DNA from: Aestuariibacter sp. A3R04
GTDB taxonomy: Bacteria; Pseudomonadota; Gammaproteobacteria; Enterobacterales; Alteromonadaceae
DNA: 64,000 bases
Direction: 5' to 3'
Assembly (NCBI RefSeq): GCF_018860805.1
Contig: NZ_JAHKQR010000002.1
Location: 62,001-126,000 of the forward strand
Shown here piece by piece: positions 57,381 through 64,000 of this stretch. The notes under the pieces were generated by a model. The model saw only the letters and a list, made by a program, of their open reading frames with translations, had not been told where the DNA came from and did not search any database. Position numbers and translations under genes: made by a program. Each line of letters opens with the position of its first letter. Positions within the stretch are counted from its first letter, which is position 1.

Positions 57381-58177
57381 GATCCCTCTCCCAGCAAGCT
57401 GTCTTTCAACGGCGGCGCCGGATAGTGGAAAGGCACGGGACCGTCGGCTTCTCCATTCAGAAACTGTTGTACAAGGGCGGAATCACTGTTGCGGATATCA
57501 TCAGGCGTGCCTTTACCAATGATGCGTTTATCAGCAAGAATGTAAATGTAGTCTGCAATCGTCAGCACTTCAGTTACATCGTGGGTAACAACGATACTGG
57601 TAACATCCAAAGCGTCATTTAATTCGCGGATGAGTTTCACCAGCACGCCCATGGATATGGGGTCCTGCCCGGCGAATGGCTCGTCGTACATAATGAGATC
57701 CGGATCAAGAGCAATGGAACGGGCCAGCGCAGCGCGCCTTGCCATGCCGCCAGACAACTCACTGGGCATCATATTGACCGCTCCTCGCAGCCCCACAGCC
57801 TGTAGCTTAAGTGCGACAATAGTGTCGATAATATCGTCGCTCAGACGGGTGTGTTCTTTGAGTGGAAAAGCGACATTGTCCCCTACCGTCATATCAGTAA
57901 ATAAAGCACCGCTTTGAAATAGCATGCTCATTCTTCTGCGCGCGGCGTACAACTCGCCCCGACTCATGGAAACAACACTGGTGTTGTCAAACAGAATATC
58001 GCCTGAATCGGGTAACAGTTGACCGCCAATGAGTCTGAGCAAGGTGGTTTTTCCGATACCGCTGGGTCCCATCACCGCCGTGATTTTTCCTTTCGGTACT
58101 TCAATGGAGACATTGTCGTAGATCACCCGATCGCCGCGACGAAATGTCATGTTATCTATCTCGACTAAATTTCCCAT
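57377..58177 (-). CDS. mlaF: Phospholipid ABC transporter ATPase MlaF
   Basis: 266 aa. Walker [15 protein letters not shown], signature [16 protein letters not shown], Walker [14 protein letters not shown] and switch VTHDV. First gene of the mla operon, transcribed divergently from yrbG. Powers lipid transfer that keeps the outer leaflet asymmetric. Confidence 0.95.
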   Translation of the reverse strand: MGNLVEIDNMTFRRGDRVIYDNVSIEVPKGKITAVMGPSGIGKTTLLRLIGGQLLPDSGDILFDNTSVVSMSRGELYAARRRMSMLFQSGALFTDMTVGDNVAFPLKEHTRLSDDIIDTIVALKLQAVGLRGAVNMMPSELSGGMARRAALARSIALDPDLIMYDEPFAGQDPISMGVLVKLIRELNDALDVTSIVVTHDVTEVLTIADYIYILADKRIIGKGTPDDIRNSDSALVQQFLNGEADGPVPFHYPAPPLKDSLLGEGS

Positions 58178-58657
58178 AAAGTTTGAAATTACGTTTCCTT
58201 TCAGTGTCGCGAGAACATCGCGTTAGCTGACTAAATTAAAAACTACACACTACAGTGTAGTTTTTTTTGCAATTGTACGTGTTTTCAATCACGAGGCAAA
58301 AGCGAAAAAGTTACAAGTTATGTTCGTTTTTATCGAACTGCGGGTCTGGGATAGCAAAACACAGGCCAGAAGTAAAACGCCCTCAAGCCATACCACAGTG
58401 CTAGACGGAACTTACCTCCAACAATTGGCGATATGGAAAACCTCGGGAGAGACAATGCCTCCCACTATCGGGTAAATTGATGGGGAAACGTTCAGACCGT
58501 TCCCTTCAACCACTTATTGCACCTCGCTTTTAAACCCACAACGCGATTTGTGCATATATGCCTGTACAGGAGTGTATTATTTTGATTCTACTGAAATCAT
58601 GGGCAAAAGCCCTAGTTTTTGCGACAATCAGAAAAAACAAAGGATGAATGGTTTATT
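58178..58657. other. Divergent region between mla operon and yrbG
   Basis: About 480 bp. It carries a terminator-like hairpin (58239-58264 with T8 behind it on the plus strand) and otherwise no recognisable element. The segment 58300-58600 is less AT-rich than an average spacer and could hide a small RNA, but I see no supporting structure. Confidence 0.55.
58239..58268 (+). terminator. Terminator-like hairpin in the mlaF/yrbG divergent region
   Basis: AAAACTACAC / GTGTAGTTTT, perfect 10-bp stem with loop ACTACA, followed on the plus strand by a T-run. No annotated gene ends here on either strand, so it could end a small upstream transcript, attenuate, or be an operator dyad. Confidence 0.5.
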
Positions 58658-59614
58658 GTGTTTCTTTCTGTCTGTATTTTTCTGCTCGGTTTAGCAGTAC
58701 TTAGCTGGAGCGCGGACCGTTTTGTTTACGGCGCATCAGCATTGGCGAAGAATATCGGCATTTCCCCAATGATGATTGGCTTAACCATTGTTGCTATGGG
58801 GTCGTCAGCACCTGAGATAGTCGTATCCGCCATTGCGTCTGCCAATGGCAACATGAATACTGCTGTGGGCAATGTACTCGGGTCAAACATAACCAATATC
58901 GCCCTTGTGCTCGGCGCAACGGCATTGATCTCTCCACTGGTTGTTCGCTCCCTCACCTTGAAACGGGAATTTCCCGTGCTCTTGATGGTAACCATGCTGG
59001 CCATGTTATTTTTACACAATGGTTCTCTTACGTCAGTAGAAGGGATTATACTCTTGGCGCTGTTTATTTTCGTGTTGGCCGCCATGGCCTGGATATCACT
59101 TGAGGTTGACAAGGAAGACCCTTTAGTAGCGGAGACAAACAGCGAGATCCCTTCAGATGTGCAAACTAAGCACGCCGTGCTGTGGGTTGGCGTTGGCATA
59201 CTTCTACTGCCACTCAGCGCCCAGTTTATGGTAACCGCTGCGGTGGATATTGCCCATACTTTTGGGATATCTGATCTTGTCATCGGGCTTACGATTATCG
59301 CTTTGGGAACCAGTTTACCTGAACTGGCAACAAGTATTGCCGGCGTGCGCAAGGGCGAAAGTGACCTGGTGTTGGGAAACATCATTGGTTCGAATATATT
59401 TAACTTACTGGCAGTACTTGGCATGCCGGGGCTGATAGCACCAGGATTACTGGACGAAGATGTTTACAATCGGGACATGTGGGTCATGTTCGCGCTAACC
59501 GTTATGCTCTTTTTCCTCAGTTTTAATTTTATTGGCAAGCGAGAACTGGGCAGAATTGAAGGTGGTATCTTCGTTCTGTGTTTTGTTGCTTATCAATTTT
59601 GGCTTTTTGGATAA
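58658..59614 (+). CDS. yrbG: Calcium/sodium antiporter (YrbG family)
   Basis: 318 aa from the GTG at 58658, chosen to match the E. coli YrbG N-terminus; the ORF extends to a TTG at 58619. About ten spans in two inverted halves, each with the exchanger alpha-repeat: GSSAPEIVVSAIASANG and GTSLPELATSIAGVRKG, plus GNVLGSNITNIALVLG. Inner-membrane cation exchange. In enterobacteria it likewise precedes kdsD. The exact start is uncertain. Confidence 0.9.
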   Translation: MFLSVCIFLLGLAVLSWSADRFVYGASALAKNIGISPMMIGLTIVAMGSSAPEIVVSAIASANGNMNTAVGNVLGSNITNIALVLGATALISPLVVRSLTLKREFPVLLMVTMLAMLFLHNGSLTSVEGIILLALFIFVLAAMAWISLEVDKEDPLVAETNSEIPSDVQTKHAVLWVGVGILLLPLSAQFMVTAAVDIAHTFGISDLVIGLTIIALGTSLPELATSIAGVRKGESDLVLGNIIGSNIFNLLAVLGMPGLIAPGLLDEDVYNRDMWVMFALTVMLFFLSFNFIGKRELGRIEGGIFVLCFVAYQFWLFG

Positions 59615-59615
59615 T

Positions 59616-60587
59616 ATGAACAGCAACGCTTATATTGAATCCGCAAAACGGGTTATCAAGATAGAATCGGACGCCGTCAGCGCCCTCACAGACCGCTTAA
59701 ACGAGCATTTCACTGCAGCCTGCACCTGTCTTGCAGGGTGTCAGGGAAAAGTGGTAGTGAGTGGAATGGGAAAGTCGGGCCATATTGGCAATAAGATTGC
59801 AGCTACCTTAGCAAGCACGGGCACACCCGCTTTTTTTATGCATCCCGGAGAAGCCAATCACGGTGATCTCGGCATGCTCAGCAGCAGTGATGTCCTGTTG
59901 GCCATCTCCAACTCTGGGGAGACCAACGAGTTACTAAGTCTGTTGCCTGTGGTAAAAAGGCTCAATGTACCCGTGATTGCCATGACAAACAGCGCCACTA
60001 GCAGTTTAGGGCAATACGCCGATATTTTTCTCGATATCAGTGTTAAACAAGAAGCCTGTTCATTGGGGCTTGCTCCCACATCCAGCACCACCGCGACCCT
60101 GGTAATGGGCGACGCGCTGGCTGTGGCTTTACTCGACGCCAAAGGCTTCACTCCGGATGATTTCGCTCTCTCTCACCCCGGTGGCAGTTTGGGGCGGAAA
60201 TTGCTGTTAAAAGTGAAAGATATTATGATAACTGGCAGTGAATTACCTCTGGTTACTAAAGAAGCAACAGTAACCGAAGCACTGCTTGAAATTTCAACCA
60301 AAGGCCTGGGAATGACGGGCATTATCAACAGTCGGGGGGAACTGGCTGGCATATTCACAGACGGCGACTTGCGACGTATTTTGGACGCCAGAACAGACAT
60401 TCACACCACCTCGGTAGGAACAGTTATGACCGAAGGAGGACGCGTTACTCAACCAGATACCCTGGCGGTTGAGGCGCTTAATGTCATGGAAACCCATCGA
60501 ATCAGCGCACTGATTGTGGTAGACGAATATCACAAGCCAGTAGGTGCGTTTAATATGCATATGTTGCTAAAAGCAGGAGTAATTTAA
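59616..60587 (+). CDS. kdsD: Arabinose-5-phosphate isomerase KdsD
   Basis: 323 aa from the ATG at 59616, 1 bp after the yrbG stop. SIS domain (VVVSGMGKSGHIGNKIAATLAS; HPGEANHGDLGM) followed by two CBS domains (about 205-320). Converts ribulose 5-phosphate to arabinose 5-phosphate for Kdo in lipopolysaccharide. Overlaps kdsC by 1 nt. Confidence 0.95.
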   Translation: MNSNAYIESAKRVIKIESDAVSALTDRLNEHFTAACTCLAGCQGKVVVSGMGKSGHIGNKIAATLASTGTPAFFMHPGEANHGDLGMLSSSDVLLAISNSGETNELLSLLPVVKRLNVPVIAMTNSATSSLGQYADIFLDISVKQEACSLGLAPTSSTTATLVMGDALAVALLDAKGFTPDDFALSHPGGSLGRKLLLKVKDIMITGSELPLVTKEATVTEALLEISTKGLGMTGIINSRGELAGIFTDGDLRRILDARTDIHTTSVGTVMTEGGRVTQPDTLAVEALNVMETHRISALIVVDEYHKPVGAFNMHMLLKAGVI

Positions 60588-61141
60588 TGGGCCATGAAGT
60601 CACGTTTTACGGTGTTATCAGCGAAGAGCGGTTCGAAAAACTAAAATCACTCAAGTTATTAGTGTGTGACGTTGATGGTGTTTTTTCAGATGGACGGATT
60701 TACCTTGGCAACGACGGCGAAGAACTCAAAGCCTTTCATACCCGCGATGGTTATGGGGTAAAAGCACTGATCAACAGCGGTGTTGACGTTGCTATCATTA
60801 CCGGCCGCGACTCAGCCATTGTGAAGAACCGCATGACATCACTCAGTGTGTCTCATATTATTCAAGGACAGGAAAACAAAGCCGAGGCTATCGCCGGGCT
60901 TTGCAATAGCCTCGGTTTGGCGTCGTCCCAAGTCGCCGCAATAGGCGACGATATGCCCGATCTCGGTATGTATGCATATGCGGATACAAAAATTGCCGTG
61001 AAAGACGCTCACCCTGCGGTGACGCGAGAAGCAAATTGGATCACCACCCAACGAGGCGGATTTGGCGCAGTACGCGAAGTATGCGATGTGATTATGCAGG
61101 CGTTGGGTACGCTGGAGACCATTCACGGAGCCAGTATATGA
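60587..61141 (+). CDS. kdsC: Kdo-8-phosphate phosphatase KdsC
   Basis: 184 aa HAD-family C0 phosphatase: motif I VCDVDGVFSDGRIYLG, TRDGYGVKALINSGVDVAIITG, and IGDDMPDLGMY. Dephosphorylates Kdo 8-phosphate. ATG overlaps the kdsD stop, with AGGAG upstream; the stop overlaps lptC. Confidence 0.95.
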   Translation: MGHEVTFYGVISEERFEKLKSLKLLVCDVDGVFSDGRIYLGNDGEELKAFHTRDGYGVKALINSGVDVAIITGRDSAIVKNRMTSLSVSHIIQGQENKAEAIAGLCNSLGLASSQVAAIGDDMPDLGMYAYADTKIAVKDAHPAVTREANWITTQRGGFGAVREVCDVIMQALGTLETIHGASI

Positions 61142-61701
61142 ACCGATTAGGCATCAGTATTTCAGCATTGTTTGTATTGGCATTGTTGATGTACATGCCT
61201 GTGTGGATGGCAGAAGACAACAGTGAAAAAACCAAAACCGGCTCAGATGCATTGCGCCCTGCCTATAAAGCGAAAAACCTCACTACCACGCTTTACAACA
61301 GCGAGGGAAAACGCAATCACGAAGTTTTCGCCACCGCCATGGAACACTATGACCAATTGGGCTTTGTACTTTTCGCCAACCCCAAATATACGGTTTTTGT
61401 CGACGAGGGCAGCCCTCCCTGGCAAGTTACCGCAGAAGAAGGCACACTGTACAACAATGATTTGATCCAACTGGAAAACCAGGTGGTCATTAAAAGTCAA
61501 AATAAAAATGAGTTTATCCAAACCATTACAACTGACTTTATCAAAGTAAACCTGAACGACAAGACCATGACCTCTGATCAACCCGTAGAAATCCGCGGTG
61601 CTGATACAGTGATCGAGAGCCATGGGTTTAACGCAAATCTGCGCACACAAAAATACGAGTTGATAGACCATGTTCAAACAACGTATTCCCCTGGCAATTA
61701 A
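61138..61701 (+). CDS. lptC: LPS export protein LptC
   Basis: 187 aa from the ATG at 61138, overlapping the kdsC stop by 4 nt. One N-terminal anchor (about 5-22) and a periplasmic beta-jellyroll (VTAEEGTLYNNDLIQLENQVV). Receives LPS from LptBFG and hands it to LptA. Overlaps lptA by 32 nt. Confidence 0.92.
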   Translation: MNRLGISISALFVLALLMYMPVWMAEDNSEKTKTGSDALRPAYKAKNLTTTLYNSEGKRNHEVFATAMEHYDQLGFVLFANPKYTVFVDEGSPPWQVTAEEGTLYNNDLIQLENQVVIKSQNKNEFIQTITTDFIKVNLNDKTMTSDQPVEIRGADTVIESHGFNANLRTQKYELIDHVQTTYSPGN

Positions 61702-62227
61702 TGTTCTAGGGCTGTCTGTATTCCTTGCCACAGCGCATGTGGCCGCTGATACCGACGATTTTGATCAACCCATTACTGTAGATGCCAATTCTCAGTTCAT
61801 CGATGGCAAGAAAAAAACCTCTGTTTTTAAAGACAACGTTAAGATTACCCAGGGGTCGCTTGTTATTGAAGCCGATGAAGTGGAAGTCATTGCATCTGAG
61901 GGCGAGGGAAAAGAAATATTTATAGCCAGAGGGCAGCCAGCCAAGTACTCTCAAACACTGGACGACGGCGCACAAGTGAAGGCCAGTGCCGAGACAATTC
62001 GCTACGAAGTGTTCAGGCAATTGATATCCCTTAACGGCAGTGCAAAAATCCAACAAGACACCAGTATGGTTCAGGGCGAGAGCATTACCTACGACATGGC
62101 AAAAGAACAGCTGCAGGCCACCGGTGGTGAAAACAGTGCAAATGGAAGGGTAACGACAGTTTTCCGTCCAGACGCCATAAAAGCAAAAGATAAAAACGAC
62201 ACCGATAACGACGGAGAAAACAAGTAG
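61670..62227 (+). CDS. lptA: LPS transport periplasmic protein LptA
   Basis: 185 aa. Signal peptide (about 1-26, ending VAA), then the OstA-like repeats [19 protein letters not shown] and [17 protein letters not shown]. Forms the periplasmic LPS bridge. Followed 2 bp later by lptB. Confidence 0.93.
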   Translation: MFKQRIPLAINVLGLSVFLATAHVAADTDDFDQPITVDANSQFIDGKKKTSVFKDNVKITQGSLVIEADEVEVIASEGEGKEIFIARGQPAKYSQTLDDGAQVKASAETIRYEVFRQLISLNGSAKIQQDTSMVQGESITYDMAKEQLQATGGENSANGRVTTVFRPDAIKAKDKNDTDNDGENK

Positions 62228-62229
62228 TC

Positions 62230-62955
62230 ATGGCCACATTATCAGCGTCGCATCTCGCTAAGTCTTATAAATCCAGACAAGTAGTACGGGATGTGAGTCT
62301 GTCGGTATCAACCGGACAAATTGTCGGTCTGTTAGGGCCTAACGGCGCAGGGAAAACCACTACATTTTACATGATTGTAGGGCTGGTTCCTTTGGATAAA
62401 GGCAAGATAACTATTGACAGTCAAGAGCTTACCCATCAACCCATGCACGAACGGGCGCGTCGGGGAATCGGCTACCTTCCACAGGAAGCGTCCATTTTTC
62501 GCAAACTCACCGTGCATGAAAATATCATGGCCATTCTGCAAACTCGTAAAGATTTAAAAACGCACCAGCGGGAAGCAGAAGCAGATTCTCTGCTTGATGA
62601 ATTCAATATTAACCATATACGCAATAGTACAGGTATGAGTTTGTCGGGTGGAGAGCGCCGAAGAGTGGAAATTGCACGAGCGTTGGCAGCGAACCCACAA
62701 TTTATTTTACTCGATGAGCCCTTCGCCGGTGTTGATCCTATTTCGGTTAATGATATAAAGAAGATCATTCAGCATTTGCGTGACAGAGGTATTGGTATAC
62801 TTATCACTGATCACAATGTGCGCGAGACACTGGACGTATGCGAAGAAGCATATATTGTCAGTCATGGGGAACTCATTGCTCAGGGCACTGCCGAAGAAGT
62901 ATTGAGTAACCAAAAAGTGCGAGATGTATACCTAGGCGAACAATTCAGGCTATAG
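62230..62955 (+). CDS. lptB: LPS export ABC ATPase LptB
   Basis: 241 aa. Walker [18 protein letters not shown], signature [16 protein letters not shown], Walker [14 protein letters not shown], switch ITDHNV. Drives LPS extraction by LptFG. Same order lptA-lptB-rpoN as in E. coli. Confidence 0.96.
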   Translation: MATLSASHLAKSYKSRQVVRDVSLSVSTGQIVGLLGPNGAGKTTTFYMIVGLVPLDKGKITIDSQELTHQPMHERARRGIGYLPQEASIFRKLTVHENIMAILQTRKDLKTHQREAEADSLLDEFNINHIRNSTGMSLSGGERRRVEIARALAANPQFILLDEPFAGVDPISVNDIKKIIQHLRDRGIGILITDHNVRETLDVCEEAYIVSHGELIAQGTAEEVLSNQKVRDVYLGEQFRL

Positions 62956-62994
62956 TTAAGATAGCCCGGATAGAAATGCGAATTAGCGCAGGCA

Positions 62995-63015
62995 CGACAG
63001 GCATTCTGTCGGGTA
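62995..63015 (+). terminator. Hairpin between lptB and rpoN
   Basis: CGACAG-GCATT-CTGTCG, a 6-bp stem starting about 40 bp after the lptB stop, with a TTTTT tract a few bases beyond. Weak; probably partial termination or none. Confidence 0.35.
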
Positions 63016-63044
63016 TCCTTTTTAAGAGTTATAATAAGACGTAG

Positions 63045-64000
63045 ATGAAACCATCTTTACAATTAAAATTTAGTCAACAACTCACCATGACGCCGCAGTT
63101 ACAGCAGGCCATCAAATTGCTGCAACTGTCTACGCTCGACTTACAACAGGAAATTCAGGAAGCTCTGGATTCAAACCCCTTGTTGGAAATCGATGAAGGC
63201 GCAGATAACGACGTTGTTGAGAAAAATAATATTGATAACGACGACAGTATGCAGGAATCTGCGAGCGCCTCGACGTCAGATAATATGGACACGGGCGAAG
63301 CACTGGAGAAAAACGACTTACCGGATGAGCTTCCCATCGACAGTACGTGGGATGAATACATTTCTGCATCATCAGCTCCAGCTCCTGGTCCATCGTCTGG
63401 CGGTGATGACGAACAGGTTTTTCAAGGTGAAACCACCGAAAATATCCAGGACCACTTGTTGTGGCAAATGCGGTTAACGCCCTTCTCTGAGACCGATCGT
63501 GCCATTGCCATGGCCATTATCGATTCCATTGACGAATCTGGTTACCTCACCGTTACCGTTGAAGACATTCTGCAAAGTGTTAACAGTGACGACATGGAAG
63601 AGCCCGTAGAAGAAGATGAGGTAGAATGTGTATTGAAGCGCATTCAGATGTTCGACCCCATTGGCTCAGGCTCCAGAACGCCTCAGGAGTGCTTACTGGT
63701 GCAACTGAATCAGTTTGCCCCGGAAACACCATGGTTAGAAGAAGCCAAGCTGATTTTAAAAGATTACGCCGATTTGCTAGGCAGCAAAGATTACCGCACA
63801 CTAATGCGCAAAACTCGATTGAAAGAAGACCAGTTGCGCGAGGCAATGCGTTTATTGCAAACCCTTAATCCACGTCCCGGCAGTGCGCTTATCACCAAAG
63901 AACCCGAGTACGTGATACCCGATGTATCAGTAGCGAAAAAAAATGGTCGCTGGGTTGTTGAACTCAACCCCGACAGCCTGCCAAAGTTAAGCGTGAATCA
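63045..64000 (+). CDS. rpoN: RNA polymerase sigma-54 factor (3' end cut by window edge)
   Basis: 318 codons present of roughly 490. Region I (MKPSLQLKFSQQLTMTPQLQ, then AIKLLQLSTLDLQQEIQEAL) is the activator-response domain; an acidic region II (about 50-110) follows, then the core-binding domain (FDPIGSGSRTPQECL; LNPRPGSALI). ATG at 63045. Usual partners downstream (hpf, ptsN) are beyond the window. Confidence 0.96.
   Translation, partial: MKPSLQLKFSQQLTMTPQLQQAIKLLQLSTLDLQQEIQEALDSNPLLEIDEGADNDVVEKNNIDNDDSMQESASASTSDNMDTGEALEKNDLPDELPIDSTWDEYISASSAPAPGPSSGGDDEQVFQGETTENIQDHLLWQMRLTPFSETDRAIAMAIIDSIDESGYLTVTVEDILQSVNSDDMEEPVEEDEVECVLKRIQMFDPIGSGSRTPQECLLVQLNQFAPETPWLEEAKLILKDYADLLGSKDYRTLMRKTRLKEDQLREAMRLLQTLNPRPGSALITKEPEYVIPDVSVAKKNGRWVVELNPDSLPKLSVN

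Overview
The window looks like chromosomal DNA of a marine gammaproteobacterium, most likely order Alteromonadales (Alteromonadaceae-like). This rests on familiar gammaproteobacterial gene orders (mlaFEDCB-ibaG-murA; kdsD-kdsC-lptC-lptA-lptB-rpoN; zapE/zapG-degQ-degS; tkt-epd-pgk-fba beside metK), a bacterial class A RNase P RNA, a MetJ-type operator and moderate GC content. The assignment is inference from content and synteny; no search was run.

Layout. 1-8.9 kb: phosphate uptake and polyphosphate (pstB partial, unusually long pstA and pstC, a GcvR-like ACT protein, ppk, ppx), then a GGDEF cyclase. 10.2-17 kb: carbon metabolism (class I aldolase, pgk, epd, tkt) and metK with tandem Met boxes. 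17.2-22.6 kb: a small secreted protein, a DEDDh exonuclease, and a periplasmic binding protein translationally coupled to a hybrid sensor kinase. 22.6-32.4 kb: an accessory island holding a candidate lasso-peptide system. 32.4-36.7 kb: exopolysaccharide genes. 36.7-43.0 kb: a five-gene operon of ECF sigma, membrane anti-sigma candidate, haem peroxidase, orphan protein and exported CHAT-TPR protease. 43.2-64 kb: mostly conserved housekeeping and envelope genes (rnpB, yebC family, zapE/zapG, degQ/degS, a MipA/DUF3019 two-component locus, mla, murA, yrbG, kds, lpt, rpoN).

Most interesting system. A 52-residue peptide at 27081-27239 (minus strand) has the leader motif (Y15..P18..L20...G24) and the Thr at position -2 expected of lasso precursors, followed by a Gly-initiated 21-residue core with Asp8/Glu9 as ring acceptors. 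A lasso cyclase (asparagine synthetase-like, no N-terminal Cys), a B2 transglutaminase-like leader peptidase, a PqqD-like RRE protein, an ABC exporter and an HPr-kinase-like protein surround it. Two things are unusual. The precursor lies 10 bp behind a PEP-CTERM (exosortase-sorted) protein gene, apparently in one transcript. The kinase is present although the core has no C-terminal Ser. A BetI-like repressor gene, a TonB-dependent receptor and a BetI-like dyad sit at the island's left end, next to the kinase gene.

A second accessory system is the sigma/anti-sigma/haem-peroxidase/CHAT operon. Its CHAT protease keeps the His-Cys dyad and carries an apparent export signal, which suggests a periplasmic caspase-like stress or defence response.
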